From Clostridium sp. CAG:568 (GTDB lineage Bacteria > Bacillota_I > Bacilli_A > RFN20 > CAG-288), in NCBI GenBank assembly GCA_000434395.1, contig FR878778.1, positions 1 to 5,260 on the forward strand: a stretch of DNA of 5,260 nucleotides, in the 5' to 3' direction. A program made the position numbers and the translations under genes. This document shows, piece by piece, positions 1 through 5,236 of this stretch. The notes below the pieces were generated by a model that was not told where the DNA came from, searched no databases, and was given only the letters and a program-made list of their open reading frames with translations. How positions within the stretch are numbered: position 1 is the stretch's first letter; each line of letters starts with the position of its first letter.

Positions 1-485
1 ATATCCTAGCTAAGCATAAGAAAAGTCCTGACATATCAAGAAGTGAATTCAAGCAAGCTTTGAAAAATGAAATCAACAAAATTGCTAATTCCTATATTAT
101 TCCCGGAACTACTATGGATTATGCTTTGATGTTCATTCCTAACGATGGAACCTATATATTCCTTCAAACTGATGACGAATTCTTTAATGAAGTCGTTCTT
201 TATGCTGAAAAGAAGAAAGTGATAATCACCTCTCCTTCTACAATCCAGCCAATTCTTTATAACTTGCATACGTTTGCAAAGAAAATAGAAGACATAAACG
301 ATATCAAGAATATTTTGGATTCAGTAAAAAAACTAGAAGTTAAGATTGAGAAATTCAAAGATTCCTGGAATACATTAGAAGGACTTATAGACAAAATAGT
401 CACGGCTAGAAATGAAGTGAATAAGAAAGTTAGAAGCATCGAGATAGAAAGAAACAAATTTGACGATATTGAAACCGATGAATAA
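1..485 (+). CDS. rmuC: RmuC-family DNA recombination protein, C-terminal part (5' end outside window)
   Basis: The frame is open from base 3 to a TAA at 483-485, giving 160 residues with no start of its own, so this is the end of a longer gene; RmuC proteins usually have about 400-500 residues. The segment PGTTMDYALMFIPNDGTY, then VVLYAEKKKVIITSPST, matches the conserved end of the RmuC domain (typically TDFALMFIP...Y...L.EYA..K.VI..SPST). A charged helical, probably coiled-coil tail follows, as in the family. RmuC is a predicted PD-(D/E)XK-like nuclease-fold protein linked to limiting DNA inversion and rearrangement; its exact activity is not settled. The nuclease-core residues lie mostly upstream and cannot be checked here. 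A TTG at base 60 could serve as a start, but coding similarity continues upstream of it and there is no ribosome site. corA follows after 63 bases on the same strand. Confidence 0.85.
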   Translation, partial: ILAKHKKSPDISRSEFKQALKNEINKIANSYIIPGTTMDYALMFIPNDGTYIFLQTDDEFFNEVVLYAEKKKVIITSPSTIQPILYNLHTFAKKIEDINDIKNILDSVKKLEVKIEKFKDSWNTLEGLIDKIVTARNEVNKKVRSIEIERNKFDDIETDE

Positions 486-519
486 GAAATAAATAGGTAA
501 TTATCTCTTTATCAAGTTT

Positions 520-543
520 TATAATAATTTGTGTAATGGAGAG
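520..543 (+). promoter_or_regulatory. Possible -10 box and ribosome binding site of corA
   Basis: A perfect TATAAT lies at 520-525 in the 63-base gap after rmuC, but no good -35 hexamer stands 16-18 bases upstream, so an independent corA promoter is only a possibility. GGAGAG at 538-543 is a convincing ribosome binding site, five bases before the ATG at 549. The distance from the -10 box to the ribosome site leaves a very short leader, with no room for an M-box Mg2+ riboswitch. Confidence 0.4.
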
Positions 544-548
544 AAAAA

Positions 549-1520
549 ATGACACGCATTTATAAAGAGGGAAATAACGCTTTAGACAAAATCGAAATTG
601 AAAAAGTCGATAGCTCCACCATAATTGAAGAGAGAACTTGGATTGAAGTCACTGATCCCACCCAGGAATCGCTAGAAGCAATTTCAAAGAAGACAAACAT
701 CCCGTTACATTTTCTCATGTCTTCATTAGACGAAGAAGAATCTGCTCGTATCGATAACGAAAATGGATCAGTTTTGATAGTCTTAGATGTACCTTGCCTA
801 TCATCACCAAACTCTGATTCATATATAACACAACCGTTTATCATCGCTTATAACGAGAAATACTACGTCACCATCAATAGATTCAGCGAGACATTACTAC
901 CTAATCTTTTCAAATATAATCAAAGAAGTTCATTGGAACCACATAAACCAGTAAGATTGTCGTTGAATATCATCTATCAAATGTCTAAGGAATTCATTTA
1001 TTATCTTAGAAAAATTGATGCTCATACAAAAGACATTGAGTTGAGACTTCATACATCGATGAAGAACAAAGAATTATTTGAATTGTTGGATATCAATAAA
1101 ACACTTGTTTATTTCTCAACTTCCCTATCTGCTAACAAAGCTGTCTTGATGAAATTGTTGAAATCAGCCAACTATGTGAAATATGATGCCGATAAGGATT
1201 TGATGGAAGATACTGAAGTCGAATTGAATCAGGCTATTGAAATGTGTTCCATCTATAGAGAAATTCTAGCTGGAATGATGGATGCATTCGGTACAATCAT
1301 TTCGAACAATTTGAACATAGTTATGAAAACTTTGGCAGTCATAACTATAGTTATATCAGTTCCAACACTAGTAGCTTCTATATATGGAATGAATGTAGAA
1401 CTGCCCTTGGAACATCAAAACTGGGCTTTCTATGTCATAATGGCAATCGCCTTAATATCTGCATTTCTTGCAGGAATATTCTTATACTATTCTACCAAGC
1501 ATAATAGAAATAAAGACTGA
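549..1520 (+). CDS. corA: CorA-family divalent cation (Mg2+/Co2+) channel
   Basis: The 323-residue length is normal for CorA. The protein has a large soluble N-terminal domain with the family pattern TWIEVTDPTQESLEAI (about residues 31-46) and LDEEESARID (about 60-69), then a long helical region. Two C-terminal membrane helices follow, at about 261-281 and 293-314. The signature YGMN is at 279-282, at the end of the first helix, where the Gly-Met-Asn forms the selectivity filter of the pentameric pore. The outer loop reads VELPLEHQNWAF, close to the GMN-x-x-LP loop of many Bacillota members and unlike the MPEL loop of enterobacterial CorA. The basic tail after helix 2 fits a cytoplasmic C-terminus. 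The family takes up Mg2+ (also Co2+ or Ni2+) down the membrane potential; ZntB-like members can move Zn2+, so the ion is inferred. The ATG at 549 is preceded by GGAGAG. The gene ends in TGA. Confidence 0.93.
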   Translation: MTRIYKEGNNALDKIEIEKVDSSTIIEERTWIEVTDPTQESLEAISKKTNIPLHFLMSSLDEEESARIDNENGSVLIVLDVPCLSSPNSDSYITQPFIIAYNEKYYVTINRFSETLLPNLFKYNQRSSLEPHKPVRLSLNIIYQMSKEFIYYLRKIDAHTKDIELRLHTSMKNKELFELLDINKTLVYFSTSLSANKAVLMKLLKSANYVKYDADKDLMEDTEVELNQAIEMCSIYREILAGMMDAFGTIISNNLNIVMKTLAVITIVISVPTLVASIYGMNVELPLEHQNWAFYVIMAIALISAFLAGIFLYYSTKHNRNKD

Positions 1521-1576
1521 TTATCAACTTAATATATTTTATTTAAATTGTTTTATGCTGCTGCTCTTTTAATTAT

Positions 1577-1600
1577 GCTTATGCTCTATTAAGCTTTTTT
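1577..1600 (+). terminator. Weak candidate terminator after corA
   Basis: GCTTA (1577-1581) and TAAGC (1590-1594) form a 5-bp stem around an 8-base loop, followed directly by six T residues (1595-1600). The stem is short and has only two G-C pairs, so it is a weak intrinsic terminator at best. It stands 57 bases after the corA stop in a convergent gap (1521-1725) that is otherwise very A+T-rich. I see no gene there and no clear terminator for the leftward operon. Confidence 0.35.
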
Positions 1601-1725
1601 ATATGATTTATAATTTTATTTAATAATTCTATTTTTAAATTTGAAAAATGTTGTGAAATAATATCTAGCAATATTTAAAATGACATTTTCTACTTTATTA
1701 ATTACTTTTAATATAGAAGAAATTA

Positions 1726-2334
1726 CTATTTTCTTTCCACTAAATGTCTTATTCTTTCATCATAATATTCTTTGAAATAATCAAACAAAATCACTTCGCA
1801 GATTGACATCACACATCCTACTACACAATAGCCAATTATTGTACCTATTCTACCCGCATCACTAGATTGATCAACACCGAATATAGATAAGTCTATTCCT
1901 TTCTTACTTATAAATTGAATAAAATCCTCTTGCATGAAGAAAGTCGTATATAAATAACTTTCAAAGAAGAACAAAGCAGCAAATAAAATAAATCCAATTA
2001 TATAGAAAATCCATTTATCGGAAGTCATCAGCTTTCTAAATATCAATCCAAACACAAGGCTTGGAAATACATAGAACAAGACTATTAGTGGATCCATAAA
2101 CAAGAATGACAAGCAAATAATAACTAGGCTTGTTATAAGACAAGAAGTCATCTTTCTTTTTTTATAAGCACATGAGAAGAACATCAATAGCAATGTTCCC
2201 ATCAAATTTTTATTAAATGGTAAAAAGTAAATAGTCAAAAGAAGAAGCATAGATAAGCTTGAAAACAAAGCATCGAATGCCACATCCTTGGCAGTATATA
2301 TATTCTTCTTTGTCATACCTTTAAAACATATCAC
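1726..2334 (-). CDS. Six-helix integral membrane protein, possible ECF transporter S component or YybS/DUF2232-like
   Basis: This protein of about 202 residues has six hydrophobic stretches, at about 21-39, 43-58, 63-80, 83-99, 108-130 and 163-185. A basic opening (MTKKNIYTAKDVAFDALFSS) leads into helix 1. The size, the helix count and the K-D-x-A-x-x-A-L-F-x-x-L-S pattern at helix 1 resemble substrate-binding (S) subunits of ECF vitamin transporters and the related YybS/DUF2232 proteins. No substrate-specific motif is recognisable, so the function is inferred and uncertain. The start is ambiguous. The ATG at 2334 has no clear ribosome site. The ATG at 2316 (residue 7) is hydrophobicity-compatible, but its GG sits too close. 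The gene is third in a leftward set and begins 45 bases after the CmpB-type gene. No riboswitch fits in that gap, and no ECF ATPase or T-component gene is in the window. The TAG stop is at 1726-1728. Confidence 0.6.
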   Translation of the reverse strand: MICFKGMTKKNIYTAKDVAFDALFSSLSMLLLLTIYFLPFNKNLMGTLLLMFFSCAYKKRKMTSCLITSLVIICLSFLFMDPLIVLFYVFPSLVFGLIFRKLMTSDKWIFYIIGFILFAALFFFESYLYTTFFMQEDFIQFISKKGIDLSIFGVDQSSDAGRIGTIIGYCVVGCVMSICEVILFDYFKEYYDERIRHLVERK

Positions 2335-2379
2335 AATTGATAAAAACTAAATCATATCCATTTAAGGTTTCTTTATTAT

Positions 2380-3138
2380 TTACTTCTTTTTGATAGTGAA
2401 CAAAGACTTCATCTCTTTCTTTCTGTTTCCAAGATAAGTCTTGACGTCGTTCATGCTTTTAACTCCACGCATCAAATTTGTCTTCCTAGCATTAGGAAAA
2501 TGTAAAGCCATAAACGTATCCGAGAAAACAATGTCCAAGAAATACCCTCCTGTAAATAAGGTGCTCTTTCCTTCAGCTCTTCTAGAATATCGGATAATAG
2601 CTATTAAGACAAAGACTAGATCGACTGCACATAAACTTATCAAGACTATCAAAGTCAAATGATAGGCCAAAGCCGCGTTTTCATACTTTAATACATATGG
2701 TTGAATCAAATAATGCATTAAGGGGTAGAAAACTCCGTACATAACTATCAAACACAAGAACCCCCAGCCTATCATAATAGGAACCGTGGTTCTTCCATTT
2801 ATAGATCCGACTTTCCCAGTATAGTCCCATGATCTAGTATGACAAATCTTTTCTTCCAAGAATGAAAGCATGTATTCGACAAATCCACCTAAAAATGTTC
2901 CACATCCCAATATAATAGCCCAACACCATGAAGTCATGAAATAAGGCTCTAAGCCAAAGAAAGAAAGGAATATCAATATCCCACCAAATCCATAAACAAA
3001 ATTAAATGGAGTCACTATGGAGCCAGAGCAGAAAACAAATCCTTTTTTTCTTTTAAGATTCAAAAAAGTTTCATAGATTGTTCCAGCTAATCCACCCAAC
3101 AAATAAACTAAAATGAGGCTATATCCATTATCGAACAT
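2380..3138 (-). CDS. CmpB/DUF1113-family membrane protein (annotated as putative ABC transporter permease)
   Basis: The protein has 252 residues and five hydrophobic segments, at about 5-26, 46-68, 70-94, 117-141 and 157-182. Conserved features of the ABC_trans_CmpB (PF06541) family are visible. Helix 1 carries GLAGTIYET with Glu23. A PFNFVYGFGG stretch stands at 44-53, where family members usually have GPxxPIYGFG. A WDYTGKVGSINGR block at 104-116 is the family hallmark WDYS...N..GR. The name 'ABC permease' is historical and weakly supported; the molecular role is unknown, and no ATPase or binding-protein gene lies nearby. The C-terminus (about 185-252) is basic and probably cytoplasmic. The ATG is 5 bases after the nfu stop and has no good ribosome site, so translation is probably coupled to nfu. 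The family assignment is firm and the function is not. Confidence 0.82.
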   Translation of the reverse strand: MFDNGYSLILVYLLGGLAGTIYETFLNLKRKKGFVFCSGSIVTPFNFVYGFGGILIFLSFFGLEPYFMTSWCWAIILGCGTFLGGFVEYMLSFLEEKICHTRSWDYTGKVGSINGRTTVPIMIGWGFLCLIVMYGVFYPLMHYLIQPYVLKYENAALAYHLTLIVLISLCAVDLVFVLIAIIRYSRRAEGKSTLFTGGYFLDIVFSDTFMALHFPNARKTNLMRGVKSMNDVKTYLGNRKKEMKSLFTIKKK

Positions 3139-3143
3139 AAAAT

Positions 3144-3542
3144 CTATTTATCCGATTTGTCTTTGTCGTCTTTCTTATCTTCATCCACAACAACTGGGTC
3201 GATCATCTCATTTTCAGGGAATCCACCGAATGGGTTGGGTGGAAATTGAGTGATTCCATATTCTTTCATCTCTTCTTGAGTCGGCTCGACTATTTGAACA
3301 GTGTTGACTTCAGGAACTTCATCCTGAACAATTGTAGTTACTCCTTCTGTAATTTCTGGTCCAATATACAGACATCCCATACAAGCACCTATTACTTTGA
3401 TAAAGACTGTTCCAGTCTCATCGTCATAGTGATCAAATGCTATATCGCCACCATCTCTTTGTAAAAAAGGACGAATCTTTTCCAAAGTATCGATAATCTT
3501 AGTCTCGATTTCATTCTTAGGTTTAGAATCAGTTAAAGCCAT
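3144..3542 (-). CDS. nfu: Nfu-type NifU C-terminal domain Fe-S cluster scaffold/carrier
   Basis: The protein has 132 residues when started at the ATG at 3542-3540. That start has AAGGAGG (3549-3555 on the other strand) six bases upstream. A longer frame from 3563 adds MLVRRTS but would start at the predicted transcription start, so I reject it. Residues about 12-82 form a NifU C-terminal domain: helix IIDTLEKIRPFLQRDGGDI, strands, then GACMGC with the cluster-binding CxxC at Cys54 and Cys57, and a valine-rich closing helix. Nfu proteins hold a 4Fe-4S cluster between two subunits and pass it to target enzymes in the cytoplasm. After CxxC it reads LYIGPEI, where the usual PSS.TL would be, a variation seen in some low-GC lineages. 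Residues 83-132 are an unusual tail: a Pro/Gly/Phe patch (QFPPNPFGGFPEN), then a low-complexity Asp/Lys end. First gene of the leftward operon. Confidence 0.92.
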   Translation of the reverse strand: MALTDSKPKNEIETKIIDTLEKIRPFLQRDGGDIAFDHYDDETGTVFIKVIGACMGCLYIGPEITEGVTTIVQDEVPEVNTVQIVEPTQEEMKEYGITQFPPNPFGGFPENEMIDPVVVDEDKKDDKDKSDK

Positions 3543-3548
3543 AGAAGT

Positions 3549-3555
3549 CCTCCTT
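3549..3555 (-). promoter_or_regulatory. Strong Shine-Dalgarno site that fixes the nfu start
   Basis: The minus strand reads AAGGAGG, a perfect match to the anti-Shine-Dalgarno, with six bases (ACTTCT) before the ATG at 3542. It decides between the two possible nfu starts. Confidence 0.92.
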
Positions 3556-3569
3556 ACCAACAAAATAGA

Positions 3570-3578
3570 ATTATAACA
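3570..3578 (-). promoter_or_regulatory. Extended -10 promoter of the nfu operon
   Basis: On the minus strand the sequence reads TGTTATAAT, a perfect TATAAT preceded by the TGn extension. A partial -35 (TAGATA, four of six matches) stands 19 bases upstream; an extended -10 element can work with a weak -35. Transcription would begin about 20 bases before the nfu ATG, which leaves just enough leader for the ribosome site. Confidence 0.65.
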
Positions 3579-3666
3579 TACACTACTTTTCTCCTATCTA
3601 ACTAACCAAGAATGAATAAGAATACTAATATTTTCATAATGTAATAACTGATCTAATTTTAGAAAT

Positions 3667-3694
3667 TTCAATACTAAATCTTTAAATTCAATAC
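3667..3694 (+). repeat. Direct repeat TTCAATAC spaced 20 bp, upstream of the coiled-coil gene
   Basis: TTCAATAC occurs at 3667-3674 and again at 3687-3694, exactly 20 bp apart, which is close to two turns of the helix. The second copy contains TACAAT (3692-3697), a one-mismatch -10 candidate for the gene at 3727, and the first would lie near its -35 position. This may be a regulator site or a chance repeat in A+T-rich DNA. Confidence 0.3.
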
Positions 3695-3726
3695 AATAGT
3701 AAAATATAAATCATGGAGTAAAAAAT

Positions 3727-4098
3727 ATGGCTGATTCATCTATTTTCGCTCAACAAGAAGAAAAGAAAAAAATATTAAATGAGCTTAGAGCACTAGAAGA
3801 GAGAAAGCAGGTAATTTTATCTTCTCAACACCAAAAGGACAAAGAATTATTCAACAATGAAACTGAAGAGAAGAAAAGAGCTAAGGATATTATAGAATTC
3901 AAACAAGTTCAGAAGAAATACAGAATACAGTTGAAGAATTCATATAAAGAGACATGGGATGACGATATCGAATTAAACAACATCCAAAAAGAAATAGATG
4001 ATCTCATTTCTAACAACAAAGAATTGTTACTTGATATATACAAAGAAAACGATTCATCAGGTGATTTAAAGCCTTATTTGAATGAATTCGATAGATAA
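3727..4098 (+). CDS. Small charged coiled-coil protein, function unknown
   Basis: The protein has 123 residues. From about residue 8 to 105 it is almost entirely helix-forming Lys, Glu, Gln, Leu and Ile in heptad-like order (EEKKKILNELRALEERK; later IELNNIQKEIDDLISNN), with one break around residues 73-80 (KETWDDDI). It has no signal peptide, membrane segment or cysteine, so it should be a soluble cytoplasmic alpha-helical hairpin or coiled-coil dimer. The C-terminus (about 106-123) is acidic and proline-containing. I do not recognise the family. Coiled-coil composition would give misleading matches to SMC, tail-fibre or kinesin-like proteins. The ATG at 3727 has GGAG at 3715-3718, eight bases upstream. 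The gene is transcribed divergently from nfu across a 184-base gap and appears to be monocistronic. The reading frame is intact, with codon use like its neighbours. Confidence 0.72.
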   Translation: MADSSIFAQQEEKKKILNELRALEERKQVILSSQHQKDKELFNNETEEKKRAKDIIEFKQVQKKYRIQLKNSYKETWDDDIELNNIQKEIDDLISNNKELLLDIYKENDSSGDLKPYLNEFDR

Positions 4099-4133
4099 TT
4101 TTTTCTTTAGATTATAAGCATTTGTGTTTAGCT

Positions 4134-4162
4134 TTAATTTTTATTACCCATATCAAAATTAA
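4134..4162. repeat. A+T-only inverted repeat in the gap after the coiled-coil gene
   Basis: TTAATTTT (4134-4141) and AAAATTAA (4155-4162) are perfect 8-bp complements around a 13-base loop. There are no G-C pairs and no T-run on either strand, so it is not a convincing terminator. The rest of 4099-4434 holds the decayed reading frame listed separately, and nothing else I can support. Confidence 0.25.
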
Positions 4163-4185
4163 GATTGAAAGAAACTATGTGTTAC

Positions 4186-4404
4186 TTAAAACTCTACACC
4201 AACACCGATATTAGGATCTAAAGATGAATCATCCAAAGCTTTTGCTAATTCAGGTAAAGAATTGATCCAAGATTTTTATTCTCTATCTTGACCACCTGAA
4301 ATATGCTTTTCTTCAAATCTGCTTCTTAATATCATTCCAATAGGAGGCACTATTCCATTACAATCATTTCTAAAATTTTCAAGTGTATTTGAATAAATTA
4401 TCAT
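4186..4404 (-). pseudogene. Decayed N-terminal fragment resembling DUF2075-type nuclease/helicase proteins
   Basis: On the minus strand an ATG at 4404 opens a frame reading MIIYSNTLENFRNDCNGIVP through residue 42. A TAA at 4278-4276 interrupts it; it then continues in the same frame for 29 codons (KSWINSLPELAKAL, then SSLDPNIGVGVEF) to a second TAA at 4188-4186. From memory of the family, the opening MIIYS.T...F..D, the middle SW.NSLP.....L and the closing N..VGVE(Y/F) match the first 70 or so residues of DUF2075-containing proteins, which carry an N-terminal nuclease-like region followed by a P-loop helicase-like domain. Everything after that, about 500 or more residues, is missing. The first TAA could be a one-base change from GAA, CAA or AAA. 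A ribosome site AGGAG lies 11 bases before the ATG, which is 30 bases after the stop of the upstream membrane protein gene. The frame is clear, the family is likely, and I could not run a search. Confidence 0.6.
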
Positions 4405-4434
4405 CTTTCCAAGTTCTCCTATCTCTTCTTAATT

Positions 4435-4815
4435 CTAATTAAATGCCTTTCCAATCCAAAGAACAACCGAATAAGCCATATCCGGTCCAAGAATGCATAC
4501 AATGAAATAGAAAACTACCCATCCCCATGACAACTGTATCATAGATTCTCTTAAATAATCAAACGAATAATACAATCCTACAGACATCAAAGTATAATAA
4601 AAAGTAACTATTATCAGACCAATAAAGTAATTTCTTCTGTCTAAATAATCCATATGTCTCCAAGGATGAAACCAAAAGTCTCTATCCCAATAAACAGGTT
4701 CACCTCTTATTACTCTATAATAATATATAAACAATTTCCAAAAAGCATATCCACATCCTATTAAAATTGGGAGCAACATAAAAATCCAAAAAAAGATGGT
4801 GTATCCGTTCATCAT
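4435..4815 (-). CDS. Small aromatic-rich three-helix membrane protein, function unknown
   Basis: The protein has 126 residues and three strongly hydrophobic segments, at about 6-32, 64-86 and 96-118. A polar, aromatic and basic loop separates helices 1 and 2 (RVIRGEPVYWDRDFWFHPWRH, about 34-54). Tyr, Trp and Phe content is very high throughout. No signal-peptide cleavage site, cysteine pair or catalytic motif stands out, and I do not recognise the family. The ATG at 4815 is chosen over the adjacent ATG at 4812 because AAGGAGG (4823-4829, opposite strand) is seven bases upstream. All tryptophans are TGG. The gene is leftward, diverges from the DR(Y/F)GR repeat gene, and is followed 30 bases after its TAG by the ATG of a broken DUF2075-like frame. 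The two were probably once co-transcribed. Confidence 0.75.
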   Translation of the reverse strand: MMNGYTIFFWIFMLLPILIGCGYAFWKLFIYYYRVIRGEPVYWDRDFWFHPWRHMDYLDRRNYFIGLIIVTFYYTLMSVGLYYSFDYLRESMIQLSWGWVVFYFIVCILGPDMAYSVVLWIGKAFN

Positions 4816-4822
4816 AAAAACA

Positions 4823-4856
4823 CCTCCTTATTTTTATAAAATTCTTTTATATTATA
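4823..4856 (-). promoter_or_regulatory. Promoter -10 box and Shine-Dalgarno site of the three-helix membrane protein gene
   Basis: On the minus strand TATAAT (4851-4856) is a perfect -10 box, with AAGGAGG (4823-4829) downstream and the ATG seven bases further. The -35 region is not recognisable at standard spacing. One arm of the inverted repeat at 4860-4908 lies just upstream of the -10 box. Confidence 0.5.
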
Positions 4857-4859
4857 CTT

Positions 4860-4908
4860 ACACATTCAAATATAAATATCATCAACCTAAATATTCTATT
4901 GAATGTGT
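4860..4908. repeat. Perfect 10-bp inverted repeat in the divergent intergenic region
   Basis: ACACATTCAA (4860-4869) and TTGAATGTGT (4899-4908) are perfect reverse complements separated by 29 bases. The left arm abuts the -10 box of the leftward membrane protein gene. A third copy of the core heptamer CATTCAA lies at 4920-4926. The arrangement resembles paired operator half-sites for a dimeric regulator, but no regulator gene is in the window. Confidence 0.45.
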
Positions 4909-4946
4909 TATTTTTAACTCATTCAAAGATATATTCATCAAATTCA

Positions 4947-4975
4947 TTAAAATTCCTTTCATTTTTATGTATCAT
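4947..4975 (+). promoter_or_regulatory. Candidate promoter of the DR(Y/F)GR repeat gene
   Basis: TTAAAA (4947-4952, four of six matches to TTGACA) and TATCAT (4970-4975, five of six matches to TATAAT) are separated by the ideal 17 bases. Transcription would begin near 4982, giving a leader of about 20 bases. The inverted repeat at 4955-4991 surrounds the -10 box. Confidence 0.4.
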
Positions 4976-4991
4976 ATTTATGAATGAAAGG
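4955..4991. repeat. Inverted repeat around the -10 box and overlapping the ribosome site of the repeat gene
   Basis: CCTTTCATT (4955-4963) and AATGAAAGG (4983-4991) are perfect 9-bp complements with a 19-base spacer. In RNA the stem can gain a U-G pair and a U-A pair (4954 with 4992, 4953 with 4993). The right arm runs into the Shine-Dalgarno sequence AAGGGAGG (4988-4995). As DNA it could be an operator over the candidate -10 box. If transcription starts further upstream, it could be an RNA hairpin that hides the ribosome site. Confidence 0.45.
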
Positions 4992-5003
4992 GAGGATTAA
5001 TCG

Positions 5004-5231
5004 ATGCCAAGCAAAAAGATAACCGATCGATATGGGAGAATCATCGGATATACTGAAGAGAATGCTACCGGTAACGTCTATGCAAGAGACAGATTTGGTA
5101 GATTGCTTGGAATGTATAATCCTAATTCAGGGATCACAACTGATCGATTCGGTAAGACAGTAGCTAGAGGAGATATTACTGGCGGGCTTGTATGGAACAG
5201 CCAGGACAACTACAAGAAGAACAAGAAGTAG
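5004..5231 (+). CDS. 75-residue protein with three DR(Y/F)G(R/K) repeats, function unknown
   Basis: The protein is built from three imperfect repeats beginning with DRYGR (8-12), DRFGR (29-33) and DRFGK (47-51), spaced 21 and 18 residues. The first two are followed by two hydrophobic residues, Gly, then Tyr or Met-Tyr (IIGY, LLGMY). The spacers are rich in Asn, Thr and Gly, the pattern expected of short beta-hairpin turns. It ends with GDITGGLVWN and a Lys-rich tail. There is no signal peptide or membrane helix, so it is probably a small cytoplasmic beta-repeat protein. Small 'DRYGR..G' proteins occur in other bacteria, and the '4-fold beta flower' domain has a comparable rhythm, but I assign neither. 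The ATG has AAGGGAGG at 4988-4995, eight bases upstream. It faces away from the three-helix membrane protein gene across 188 bases. The TAG stop at 5229-5231 is followed closely by a terminator- or IS-like sequence. Confidence 0.78.
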   Translation: MPSKKITDRYGRIIGYTEENATGNVYARDRFGRLLGMYNPNSGITTDRFGKTVARGDITGGLVWNSQDNYKKNKK

Positions 5232-5236
5232 AAAAC

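Noticed and set aside
60..485. TTG at 60 as a true start, making a 141-residue independent protein
   Set aside because: The frame is open to the left edge, the upstream residues are charged and helical as expected for RmuC, and there is no ribosome site before the TTG.
486..548. Mg2+ riboswitch upstream of corA
   Set aside because: The 63-base gap is too short for an M-box, and no stable stem is visible.
560..844. Minus-strand 94-codon frame inside corA
   Set aside because: It is a shadow of a gene with clear CorA motifs and has no homology-like features of its own.
1500..1535. TGA read as tryptophan (Mycoplasma-type code)
   Set aside because: CorA ends at TGA at the expected family length, read-through would add only a few residues, and the tryptophans checked are TGG.
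2441..2662. Plus-strand 73-codon frame inside the CmpB-type gene
   Set aside because: It is an antisense shadow of a protein with recognisable family motifs.
3543..3563. Longer nfu start at 3563
   Set aside because: The perfect AAGGAGG precedes the ATG at 3542, and the predicted transcription start falls at about 3563.
4099..4150. Terminator after the coiled-coil gene
   Set aside because: Only a 4-bp AAGC/GCTT stem and an A+T-only dyad are present; neither is followed by a proper T-run.
4796..4987. Plus-strand 63-codon frame across the divergent intergenic region
   Set aside because: It has no ribosome site, runs through two promoters and dyads, and its Phe/Tyr/Ile/Lys content is what random A+T-rich DNA gives.
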